A stretch of DNA of 64,000 nucleotides, from NCBI GenBank assembly GCA_030737875.1, contig CM060912.1, positions 126,448,493 to 126,512,492 on the forward strand, written 5' to 3'. Below are positions 54,991 through 64,000 of the stretch, piece after piece. The stretch comes from Allium sativum (Eukaryota; Streptophyta; Magnoliopsida; Asparagales; Amaryllidaceae). A model generated the notes under the pieces. That model had not been told where the DNA came from, searched no databases, and saw nothing but the letters and a program-made list of their open reading frames with translations. The translations under genes and the position numbers were made by a program. The first letter of the stretch is position 1; each line of letters opens with the position of its first letter.

Positions 54991-55552
54991 TGAAGTTTAC
55001 CAGATCAGATAAAAAGATTTGAAAAATTATTTTCAAACGATTTTAAAAGAAGCATTTTCAAAAGAAAAGTTTTGTTTTAAAGGCATATTCCCCAAAGCCA
55101 TATGCACTATCTTTTGATCCTCCGTTTGAATCCTTGTTTCCTTCTTTCTTGAGTCTCCAGGGCTCCTGGCTTTCTGGGAGGTAACCTCATCGTGGCATGG
55201 TTCCATAGGTTCGACATGACTACGACACTTGTCAAAGGGCAAATAAGTGCCTAACTTCTATCTGTAGCCATAATTTTCTTTCGAGCTTTGTAGGATTCCC
55301 CGTGCGATGGAGGCAGCTTTTGAGAGACATGTCAAAAAGTTACACAAGGATGGCAAAGTTGAGAATGAGGGGGTTTGGCTAAGGAGCACAACACAAGGAT
55401 GAAGAACCCATGGATATAGACTTGGTTCACAAAGGAGGGGAGGAAATAATAGTAAAACCTAAAACAAGAGGAAGTATCTTTATTTTGGTATAACGGGTTG
55501 TATAATTAAGGGCAAGGGAAAAGAACAAGGGACATGATTTTCCGGAAGGCAA
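54991..55552 (+). other. Degraded gag region of middle element
   Basis: The leader aligns with 62168-62345. After that only short gag traces remain, with an ATGGAGGCAGCTTTTGAG start-like site at 55309. No zinc knuckles remain. Most of gag is deleted. Confidence 0.45.
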
Positions 55553-56029
55553 GTGCATGCTCTCACCGCCAGCATACCTGAGAGAGAGGCAGTAAGATTT
55601 CGGTTGAAAGAGTTTTTCCTTTTTGATTATCCTGTTAGTACTCCTTTTGATTTTAGCGCTTCACATTCGAATATATCTGCTTCCATAGTTGAGTCTCTGC
55701 ACCCTAGATATTGTATAGTAGAGGATCCCATTATAGTCTCAAATCCAATTGTCGGTTCGACCCATTTACCTTTGACTTGTGAGGATTTAAGAATAGCTAT
55801 ATTTATGCATATGTTTTTAGGCTATGGGTTGATTCTAGGCATTGATTGGTTAGCTAGTAATTATGAAACAAGGGTAGTTAAACTTTCGACTTGCCTCGAG
55901 AATACCCTTGAGATTTCGTACGACCCTAAGGGATCAGTTTGTCTTAGCTACCTAGAATCACTTTACTTATCTATCGACGATTTTCGATCCGTTGGGGTAG
56001 TCCATGAGTACGCAAGAGGTTTTGACTAG
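55553..56029 (+). pseudogene. pol: Gypsy aspartic protease relic with damaged active site
   Basis: Aligns with the protease of the right element: SASHSNISASIVESLHPRYC against SGASHSFISSALVESLHLET, then VEDPIIVSNPIVG and GYGLILGIDWLASN. The catalytic DSG has become DFS, so it would be inactive even if made. Downstream, 56030-56110 keeps a frameshifted trace of the RT start (gacttccgcatgtatctagatga). Confidence 0.85.
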
Positions 56030-56419
56030 GGTAGGGGTTTTCCCCATAAGAACTCGAGACAGACTTCCGCATGTATCTAGATGACAATGCAAAGCCAGTT
56101 ATACGATCAACGATAGTTTTGGAGCAAGATTGGCGAGGATAGCCCGAGTCGGTTAAGTGCTCAAATGTTTGGTTGTTTTGCTAGTATCATCTCACATAAA
56201 TCGTCCAAATTCGGAGGAGGTATTCCTTGGGTGTCTATCTAATATTGGTTTAGGCCTTTGGGGCTTGTACTTGAGGGATGTCGAGTTCGACTAGGATGGT
56301 TTGCGTGAGAGATATCGACCATCAGATGTGCGACAGGATAGATAAGCTGAGTATAAGAGAGACCTCTAATCATCTTAGTATATACACTTGGTACCATGGT
56401 TAACATCTGTTAATCTTGG

Positions 56420-56578
56420 AAAGATAGTTCGACAACATTGGATGCCCTCTAGCATAGTAAGTGATCGAGGTCCTATCTTTACTAGTGGATTTTGAAATGG
56501 AGGTCAAGAAGCTTCGCAATCATGAAGTTAAATTAATTAAGGTACGATGGATTGAAGCTCAAGAAGATTCAACTTAGA
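56420..56578 (+). pseudogene. pol: Gypsy integrase and chromodomain-like relic
   Basis: 56420-56490 reads IVRQHWMPSSIVSDRGPIFT, the second-Asp region of gypsy integrase. 56500-56578 reads EVKKLRNHEVKLIKVRW then EAQEDST, like the chromodomain at the end of Tekay/Del chromovirus integrases. RT and RNase H between protease and this point are gone. Confidence 0.7.
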
Positions 56579-57202
56579 AGACTAAATACTAGATATGCAC
56601 ATCATACCGTTTTTGAGGGAATACACTTGATTCCTCATTTTCTGTTAAGTTTATACTAGTCTTTATCTTTTGAGGTATATCCTCCAAGTTATATCTTCGA
56701 TCCTTAGGTAGAAGCGAATGGATGTAAACATGTGCTTGAGACATGTTATGTTTGGTGGATGCAAGTGTTTGCAAGTGGTTGCTCGTGGATGCATATACAC
56801 ACATAGGGCACTACATCAGCTCAGTCACTTCCATATTGCATTTTCATATATGTATTTGTTATGGATTGAACTTGATGTGTTATCCTGTGGATGTTGCATT
56901 TGAGTGAATGGTTGCGCACTCATATAGAAATGATATGTATCTTTAGGATTGCATACATATTAGACACATGACACTGACATAATTCGCATTAAGGAGGTCA
57001 ACTGACTCAGTAGACCGCCTGATTTTGCATTAGATAAGGACATATACACACACTATGCATATGAATATGAAAGCATTAGAAATCTTTTTAAGGACAATGA
57101 ATGCCTTTGATTGAATTATTAAGTAGATGGATGACTGAATGGTAGGACACATTCTTCCTGACTTGAAGATTTCGAGGACGAAATCCTTTAATGGGGTGAG
57201 AA
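56579..57202 (+). other. 3' non-coding tail and polypurine tract of middle element
   Basis: Aligns with 2524-3100 of the left element in reverse orientation. It ends TTTCGAGGACGAAATCC, then ATGGGGTGAGAA directly before the 3' LTR. Confidence 0.7.
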
Positions 57203-58876
57203 TGTAACACCCCGTAATTCTGTAACATTAAGTTTCACAAATTAAAGTATAAATAATTTTTAGAAGAAGAATTAAGTGAAATGGGTTACGCCATTGCGTT
57301 TGTCTCGAAATTCTGCTTGAGATAGAGTTCGAGTTTGCATAAATCGGACTCCGTATGAAGAAGTTATAGCCTTCAGAAGTCTCAGCAAAAATTCAGAACG
57401 AGCTCAAAAATTCAAAAATCGCAGAACTGGGCTGGGCAGGAAAATTCCCGCCAAAGCAGGTCGACCTACCTCAAGGGAGGTCAACCTGGAGGTCGACCTA
57501 CCCCAAGGTAGGTCGACCTACCCCAAGGGAGGTCGACCTGGGGGTCGACCTTCCCCCAAGATCTGGGCAGAATTCACATTTTTGAACCTAGATGCGATTT
57601 TGGCCCTATACATTGATCAAACAGCTAGAAAAACACCCCTAGGCCTCATATTTTCTCCTCACAACTTCTCTACGTCTATACTTTGCTCTAATTCTAATTA
57701 AAATAAAATAATATATAAATCTAAGACGAGGTTATGCTGCTCAAGTTTTTCAAGAAAAGATTTAAATCAAGTTAAAGCTTCAAGAAGGGAATTAAAGGCT
57801 AATTCAACGGCTTCGAGCAACGCCATGCAAATCATAGCAAATCGCCTTTTCTAAACCGATCACTGTAAGTTCGGTTATTCCTTAGATTTGAACGTGTAAT
57901 TGGACTCGTGAATGTAATAAATTAAAATATAGAACTGTGCCTATTGGCAAGTTAATTATCTTTGATTCATGCTTATGTCAAATCTAACGTTATTTATGCC
58001 TTTGGATTTGATTCCCGATTGTGGCCTAGAACTTATTGTGGCTAATTGCCAATGACTATGATTAAGGGACTTTTGCCTGAGACTATGACTACGAAACAGT
58101 TGCCCATGAAACTATCGCCTATGACTATGATTCATGACAAAGAGACTATTACATATAACTATGACCATAAGACTGTTGCTATGACTATGACTATGATTCA
58201 TAATTTTGAGACTATTGAATATGATTCATGACTATGAGACTATGGCCTATGACATTGATTAAGAAACTATTGTGATTAGTCGCCCATGATTATTGTGGTT
58301 AATTGCCTATAACTATTGTAGTCAGTGGCTTATGCCTATTCCCATTAACCTATTAGGTTGTACTTCGAACTGGCATTATGTTGGACCAAATCACCTATGC
58401 CTATTCCCTTAATTATGTTGGATCTCATTTTTTTGGGTGTAACTTGTCTAGTTTATTCCTATTCACTGTTATGTACATCGAACCCATTGGAACCATTATT
58501 TTTGTATTTGGTTTATTCTTGCATGGCTATTCTTTTATGTCAATTCTCGTGCTTATCCCCTATTCCTTGCTTTAATACTGTTAGTATCATTTCATGAGTA
58601 CATAGAAACTTGTGAAATCATGTTATACGTACGATTATGATGTGGGGATTGGGCATAGCTTAATTAAGTTAATTTGGCATAATAAATATATTGGCATAGT
58701 CTAAATTGGCTATAATAGTGAATGATTTACATGCATATTAGACTTAGGCATAAGTTGATAAATTTAATTGGCCGCATAATTGGCGTGTAAACCAAGTTTT
58801 GGACATAAACGGTAAACTAGAATATTAAATCTAGTTTTGACATAAACCGTAAATTGGATTATTAATCTAGATTGGG
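57203..58876 (+). repeat. 3' LTR of middle element, interrupted
   Basis: Matches 50848-52490 of the 5' LTR with few differences, then stops where the right element begins. Includes a five-copy GTCGAC array (57456-57552). Confidence 0.92.
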
Positions 58877-59150
58877 TGTAACACCCCGAAAATTCTATAA
58901 CTGTGAAATTAGCAAATTAAAGTATAATTAATCTAAAATCAAAGAACTAAGGGAAACGGGATACGCCATTGCGTTCGTCTCGGAAAAATACGCGAAATAG
59001 AGTCCGAGTTTTCGAAAAACGGAGTCCGTATGAAGAAGATATGGCCTTCGGAAGTTTTGAATTAAATTTAAAATTCAAACAGAATAAAATAATTAAAAAA
59101 AATCGGGCCCAGTGGGCCAGGGCGGGTAAACACCCGCCTAGGCCACCCAG

Positions 59151-59235
59151 GTCGACTGGGCTGTCGACCTGGGCTACCCATGTCGACAGGGCTGTCGACA
59201 GCCCTGTCGACAGGGGTGTCGACCTGGTCGAGCCC
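59151..59235. repeat. GTCGAC array in LTR U3
   Basis: Six GTCGAC copies, several as TGTCGACA or TGTCGACC with CAGGGC/CCCTG spacers, forming larger palindromes. Confidence 0.8.
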
Positions 59236-59389
59236 AGTCAACCTGGCTGGCCAGGTCGGTGTGTGGTCGAATCTCTGTGGTCTGCTTTGTCATTAGGGCT
59301 AGGTGGCGGGTTTTTATTGGTCTCTCTTCCTAATGAATGGCTACGATCTATCCAAGCAACATCAAGGGTCCTAATCAATTCCTAACCTC

Positions 59390-59398
59390 TATATAAAC
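59390..59398 (+). promoter_or_regulatory. TATA box of right LTR
   Basis: TATATAAAC, about 155 bp after the GTCGAC array. Confidence 0.65.
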
Positions 59399-60827
59399 AA
59401 CCCTAGACTAAACCCTAATCTATTCATTCAAATTAAGAACATAGCCGCCATGTTGCTGAGGAACGACTAAGAGTAGCCGCCAACTAGAGAGGGGATTAGG
59501 AAGAAAGTTCTAAAGCCTAAAGCAATTCAAGTAACCTAAAGCCAATCAATTCAACAAAGGAATCATATCTCTTAATTTGAGAATTCGCCGCAACCATTGT
59601 AAGTAGAGTATTACTTTGGTATGAATAAACAATTGTATTGATTTGTATGATTGAATTGGGATAATAAAGTAGTTCATATTTGTGCAAAATTATGTTATTC
59701 ATTATAAAGAACTACACGCGGTAGTTCTATGCAAATATACGTTTGGAATATTGCGCAAATTATGTAATCTATGTTGAAGCTACATGTATGTAGTTGAGTG
59801 AAATTCATGCAAGTTTGGGGCTTTGTTATTATGTCGTCATGATGTATATTTTGTGCATAAATCATTTTGCAAGTAATTGAAACAAGTTTGGTTGTTATAG
59901 TTCATATGAAACTATGTTGGAATTTTGACCCCATAATCCATGTATTAAGTCATGCTTTTGCAAACTTATGAATATGGCTAGGCTATGAATGATATTTGGC
60001 ATAATTGAAATCCATGATTAAGTCTATCTTGTTTACAAGAATTATATGATGACATATGTGAGACATGGCTAGGTTAGACTCAAAAATCCCTTTTTGCAAG
60101 TTTAAAGCAAACACCATGTTTAGAAATATTTATGCATAAGAATATTTATACTATCGTTATGTGATTAGACTTAAACCAAAATTTAATTGATCTATGCTTC
60201 TGTGTTAGTAACAAAGTATCCCCTTTGTAAACATGTAGAAACCTTATGAACATGACTTGTTTATGTTTATGCCATGAACAAAATTTAACTTTACTTATGC
60301 CATGCTTATGTTTGACATTATGCCGTGCTTATGCTAGGAATATTTATGACATGCTTATGTTTGACATTATGCCTAAATCAGAATATAGGTTCATGATGTA
60401 GTTAAACCTATGCAAGTTCACATGCTTTGATTCATGTCACCTATGTTTTATGACCAAAGTATATATATGCAAGTACACCAGTTTCTATTATGTATTTCCA
60501 ACGTCATATGCAAGTTCATGCGCTCACCTTCCCCTCTTTGTGTATACGCCATAAGCCTCCCCTTTTCGCATGGCTAAATTGGGCTTTAAAAGGCTAAGCC
60601 CAATATATATATAAACGGACGTGTAAAACGGGGGAAAATAACGTTGGGTTAAAAATTAATTAATGAATGAAAATATAAAATAGAAGGGCCCAAATTCAAG
60701 TATGGGTTGGGCACGTGATTGGTGTAACCTTTACACCATTAACTTAATAATGGGCCGCAAATATTTACATATAAATAAAGAAGAATGACAAGATATGTAA
60801 ATGTAGAACATACGATGTGTTTAACCC

Positions 60828-61025
60828 GAGGTTGGATTGAGTTGTGATGTAAACCTGCCCGGAACCGCCCGGCTATCCAGTAGTCACAACAATACCTATC
60901 CAATGTGGGAGGTTAAACATGGAGCCCAATAAGGACCCGAGGTTAGACTGAGTTGTGGCGTAAGACTGCCCGGAACCAACCGGCAACAGGCAGCCACAAC
61001 AATACCTGTCTAATGTGAGAGGTCA
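60828..61025 (+). other. Twin-hairpin block in LTR (two units)
   Basis: Unit A: GTTGTGAT (60841-60848) faces GTCACAAC (60883-60890) inside TTGGAT/ATCCAA (60832-60837, 60898-60903). Unit B: GTTGTGGC (60952-60959) faces GCCACAAC (60993-61000) inside TTAGAC/GTCTAA (60943-60948, 61008-61013). Confidence 0.75.
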
Positions 61026-61756
61026 GGGCCTTAATAAGACAATTAAGGCTGAGTCAGGATTGTTAGGATTAAGTGAACTAAAGACTTAATCAAAATGGAA
61101 CATGCTAAACTAAACGGACTGGTGGGGGTTAGGTTAGAAAACACTTAACCAACTTAGCATGTTGGCTAGAGATAGAAAACCTAGTAACGGGGGACCCTTT
61201 TCAGCAGTAACCCTAAAAGGTGTATCAGGATACCCTGAAACTAGGCAGGGTGGGGCACGATTACTGGGCTGATTGTAAGAGGTCAAAGCGACGGCGGTGG
61301 TGTAGCAGTGTAGGTTCTAACGGAGTGCGGGCGTGCACACACTCCGGCGCAGAAAAATAAGGCACTGGACACCAGTAGCATACCTATGCACTCTAAGGTT
61401 GTGTCGGGTTGCCACTATGGGACTTGATACACCCCATGGTGGGACCAGCATAGGTAACTACAGACATCGGGGGCCGTAAGACACATGTAACTTTGCGAGT
61501 AGGAGCCGATCATCATAGAATGGATCACATCACCCTGATTATGGGGTGCCAATTGGAAACTAGTATATGGGTTCAGAGATTAACATGGGGTACGATAGTA
61601 TATTCGACCCTAGATAACTTGACCAAGTTTATTGTGCTTGCCCACTTCTTGTTTATACTTATCATACCCAGTTCTTTATTCATAGACAAAATAGTACTAG
61701 ACTTACTCAGGCTTTATGTCTGACTCTACTTTTCTTTCGTCTTCTTTCTTCCGTTT

Positions 61757-61771
61757 CCCCCCCCCCCCCCC
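61757..61771. repeat. C15 homopolymer near LTR end
   Basis: Followed by AGGTCCTCAGGGAGGG. The same site has C6 in the middle LTR (54630-54635) and G12 on plus in the left LTR (5032-5043). Confidence 0.85.
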
Positions 61772-62155
61772 AGGTCCTCAGGGAGGGAACTCAGCAGCTT
61801 GACCAACCTCAACATCCAGCTTGAAGAAGAGAAATGTATTGCTTGGACTTTCCTGTTTTGAACTATGGCTTTGGACAATCCACTATGGGGCTTTTGCAGT
61901 TTATCTATGTTTTATTTATGCTTCTTTAAATAATGTACTCAAGACAGATTATGAAAGTGATATGTTATGTTTTTGGAAAGGATGGTATTGTAACACGTAT
62001 TTGACTTTATGAAATAAAGTTTGTTGTTCTTCCGCTGTTTACAAATATGTGTTCTTATATCTGTCTTGTATATCTGTGACTTGTACTTATAAACCTCCAC
62101 CAAAATTAGGGCATTCCCTTTGAGAGTGACCCTAACGGAGGTGGGGTGTTTCACT

Positions 62156-62167
62156 TGGTATCAGAGC
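62156..62167 (+). other. Primer binding site, initiator Met tRNA type
   Basis: TGGTATCAGAGC two bases after the LTR. Confidence 0.92.
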
Positions 62168-62345
62168 ATAGGTTTACCAGATAAGATAAAAAGTTTTGAA
62201 AAAAAATTATTTTCAAAAAGGAAATTTAAAGAAGCATTTTTAAAAGAAAAATATTATTTTATTTTGAAAAGGCAAAAGTCCACTCCCCAAAGCCATAGGA
62301 ACTATCTCTTATCCTTCGTTTTGAATCTATCCTTTTTGTTTCAGC

Positions 62346-64000
62346 ATGTCCCAAGAACTTAACTTGCCAGAAGGGGTGCCAGTACCTGGTTGGTTTAGAC
62401 GGTTCTTAGAAGCAAGGGCCACTCAGCCAGGTCCTACCATTCCTCCTCCCCCAGCGGAAGGAAATCATCCAGCTGCAGCGGCACCTTTTCCTCCACCTCC
62501 TCCTCGGGGAAACACGTTTGCTAAGATATGTAAAGATTTTAAAGCTATGGGAGGAAGGGATTTCCATGGAACTGAGTCCTTCGTAGCAGCTAGAAATTGG
62601 CTGAAAGAAACGGAGGACCTATTCATCATCTTTGAGGTAGAAGATAGACAAAAAGTACAGTTGGCAGTGTGGCTATTGAAGGGCGAGGCTTCCTACTGGT
62701 GGGAAGTCACTAATGCTGAAAGACCAGTGGAGACATGGCAGGACTTTAGGGCAAGGTTTGAGACCAAATTTCTCTCAGATGCGGAAAGAAGTTTGCAGTT
62801 GGAAAAATTCTTATTTCTTAAGCAAGGAGACAAGACTGTCAGAGAGTATGTGAATCAGTTCGATGAGCTGGCTAGGTTTGGGCTTGACCTAGTCAACACC
62901 CCGCACAAGAAGGCTCTCCGTTTCGTCAAAGGGTTAAATGAGCCATTACACAGTTTGGCCATGACCCATATACCCATGGGAGCCACGTATGAAAGATTGG
63001 TGCAAATGGCATTGCTGAATGAAGAGGATAAGGGCAAGAAGAAGACAAAGGCAGAAAGCTCTCAAGGGAAGAAAGAGGGTTTGCAGCCTAAGAAGACAGA
63101 CTTTAAAAAAGGCGGGGAAGGCAACAAAGAGAAGAGGACGTGTAATTTCTGTGGCAAAGTGGGGCACTTAGTAAAGGACTGCCGGAAAAAGAAGGCCAAG
63201 GAGAATGGTAGGTGCTTTTCTTGCGGTGAGACGGGCCATAGGGCTAAGGACTGCCCAAAGAAACGGGGACAGGGGCAGAGCGCTGGATCCACCCCAGGGG
63301 CACAGATTCATGTGCTGGAAGCGCCACCTTTGCAACAGCGAGGTACGAACACTTCTGTAGAAAGTGTAGTTTATCTTTACGATCACCCCGTTCGCACTTT
63401 ATTTGATTCTGGCGCGTCACACTCCTTTATCTCGTCTGCTTTAGTAGAATCTCTGCACCTAGAAACTAGTATGGTAGAGGACCCCTTAATTGTTTCAAAC
63501 CCAATTGGGGGCCCAGCTCATTTGTCTATGATCTGTGTGGGATTGAAAATTTCCATTCTAAGTGTTGAATTTCAATGTAGTGCCTTTGTTTTGGGCTTTT
63601 TGGGGTATGGTTTGATTTTGGGCATGGATTGGCTATCCAGTAATGGGGCCATCCTTGATTGTGAGAAAAGGGTTGTTAGGCTCCTAACCCAGCTCGGTAA
63701 TACTTTGGAAATTTCTTGTAATCCCTCGTATGCGGTTACGCTTAGTTATCTTGAATCGCTAGATGCCTCTGTTGAAAATTTGCAATCAGTTAGAGTGGTC
63801 CGGGAATATCCGGATGTCTTCGAAGAGGTGAAGGGCTTGCCTCCGAAGCGGGAAATAGACTTCCGCATATATCTTGTAGATAATGCAAAGCCCGTTGCGT
63901 TGCCCGTTAGACATATGGCTCCACGAGAAAGGAAAGAGCTCAGTAAACAGATTAAAGAGCTTTTAAAAAAGGGGTTCATTAGGAGGAGCATTTCAGAATA
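62346..64000 (+). CDS. gag-pol: Gag-protease-RT polyprotein, open, 3' end outside window
   Basis: One frame stays open from ATG 62346 to the window end (551 codons) with no stop or shift. Order: proline-rich N-terminus (residues 30-60), gag core (QLAVWLLKGEASYWWEVT, EYVNQFDELARFGLDL), two CCHC knuckles at about 266 (CNFCGKVGHLVKDC) and 290 (CFSCGETGHRAKDC). Then an aspartic protease with FDSGASHSFIS at about 354 and GYGLILGMDWLSSN, and the start of reverse transcriptase near 524 (MAPRERKELSKQIKELLKKG). Gag forms particles, the protease matures them and RT copies the RNA. The start was chosen because it lies 178 bases after the primer site and matches the ATG of the left gag (4510). Lineage is probably chromovirus (Tekay/Del type), not provable without integrase. 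Confidence 0.95.
   Translation, partial: MSQELNLPEGVPVPGWFRRFLEARATQPGPTIPPPPAEGNHPAAAAPFPPPPPRGNTFAKICKDFKAMGGRDFHGTESFVAARNWLKETEDLFIIFEVEDRQKVQLAVWLLKGEASYWWEVTNAERPVETWQDFRARFETKFLSDAERSLQLEKFLFLKQGDKTVREYVNQFDELARFGLDLVNTPHKKALRFVKGLNEPLHSLAMTHIPMGATYERLVQMALLNEEDKGKKKTKAESSQGKKEGLQPKKTDFKKGGEGNKEKRTCNFCGKVGHLVKDCRKKKAKENGRCFSCGETGHRAKDCPKKRGQGQSAGSTPGAQIHVLEAPPLQQRGTNTSVESVVYLYDHPVRTLFDSGASHSFISSALVESLHLETSMVEDPLIVSNPIGGPAHLSMICVGLKISILSVEFQCSAFVLGFLGYGLILGMDWLSSNGAILDCEKRVVRLLTQLGNTLEISCNPSYAVTLSYLESLDASVENLQSVRVVREYPDVFEEVKGLPPKREIDFRIYLVDNAKPVALPVRHMAPRERKELSKQIKELLKKGFIRRSISE

Larger units (their letters stand above)
50848..58876 (+). mobile_element. Ty3/gypsy retrotransposon, pol mostly deleted (middle element)
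   Basis: Plus-strand element with a 4129-bp 5' LTR, Met-tRNA primer site, a 2.2-kb interior with protease and integrase relics, and a 3' LTR from 57203. That LTR is interrupted at 58876 by the right element, so its remainder lies beyond the window. It is inserted in the copia relic. LTRs and 3' tail match the left element's family. Confidence 0.9.
58877..62153 (+). repeat. 5' LTR of right gypsy element (3277 bp)
   Basis: TGTAACACCCC start, ...GGGGTGTTTCA end (final TACA changed to TTCA). Shares module order with the two other families: GTCGAC array, TATA, twin hairpins, gcagggtggggcacgattactgggctgatt block, C tract. Confidence 0.9.
58877..64000 (+). mobile_element. Ty3/gypsy retrotransposon, youngest of the nest, runs off window
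   Basis: LTR, primer site and open gag-pol in order on plus. It is inserted in the middle element's 3' LTR after ttggg (58872-58876, presumed target duplication; its partner is outside). Everything visible in its coding part is open, so it may be recently active. Confidence 0.92.

Noticed and set aside
55033..55242. Minus-strand 69-codon frame in the middle element leader
   Set aside because: Antisense to the gag leader region, no motif, not conserved at 62200-62350.
58046..58231. MTM-rich 61-codon frame
   Set aside because: Product of the gactatgattcatgac repeat in the LTR.

Overview
The window is repeat-derived plant DNA, most probably from a eudicot. The evidence is nested long-terminal-repeat (LTR) retrotransposons primed from the initiator Met tRNA (TGGTATCAGAGC sites), a Tat-lineage Ty3/gypsy element with two RNase H domains and an antisense ORF, hAT and Mutator transposase relics, and plant-mobile-domain genes. 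No host housekeeping gene, rRNA, tRNA or CRISPR array was recognised. Nearly every coding stretch belongs to a transposable element and most are broken. The clear exception is a gag-protease-RT frame at the right edge.

Layout. (1) 1-8365: minus-strand, internally deleted Ty3/gypsy element with 3.7-kb LTRs and a gag relic; its left LTR is cut by the window edge. (2) 8366-17040: DNA-transposon territory, with hAT-like MITE remnants, a second small MITE and a decayed minus-strand hAT transposase gene. That gene is split at 10500-15020 by a non-coding LTR element with 1.47-kb LTRs. (3) 17040-18331: non-coding, with a 45-bp tandem repeat and an LTR-like start. (4) 18332-29308: an 11-kb Mutator-like element (MULE) whose arms are about 3.6-kb inverted repeats. 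Each arm carries a multi-exon plant-mobile-domain (PMD) gene and ends inward in a 102-bp palindromic minisatellite. The core holds a MURA-type transposase gene lacking its catalytic centre and a convergent GRF zinc-finger/coiled-coil frame. (5) 30029-44080: a complete Tat-lineage element with 0.9-kb LTRs about 97% identical, a perfect ATACG target duplication, gag-pol on minus and an intron-containing antisense gene on plus. (6) 44616-47986: an LTR-like segment related to the 10.5-15.0 kb element. (7) 48035-50847: a degraded minus-strand Ty1/copia pol. It is interrupted by (8), a plus-strand gypsy element with a 4.1-kb LTR from 50848. The 3' LTR of (8) is itself interrupted at 58876 by (9), a younger gypsy element with a 3.3-kb LTR and an open gag-pol running off the window end.

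How the parts relate. Elements 1, 8 and 9 are divergent relatives sharing a modular LTR plan: a GTCGAC-rich array just upstream of a TATA box and, far downstream, a pair of about 90-nt hairpins whose stems keep pairing through compensatory changes. That twin hairpin and the PMD/GRF-carrying MULE with long inverted arms are the two most interesting structures here. All assignments come from reading motifs by eye; no database search was run.
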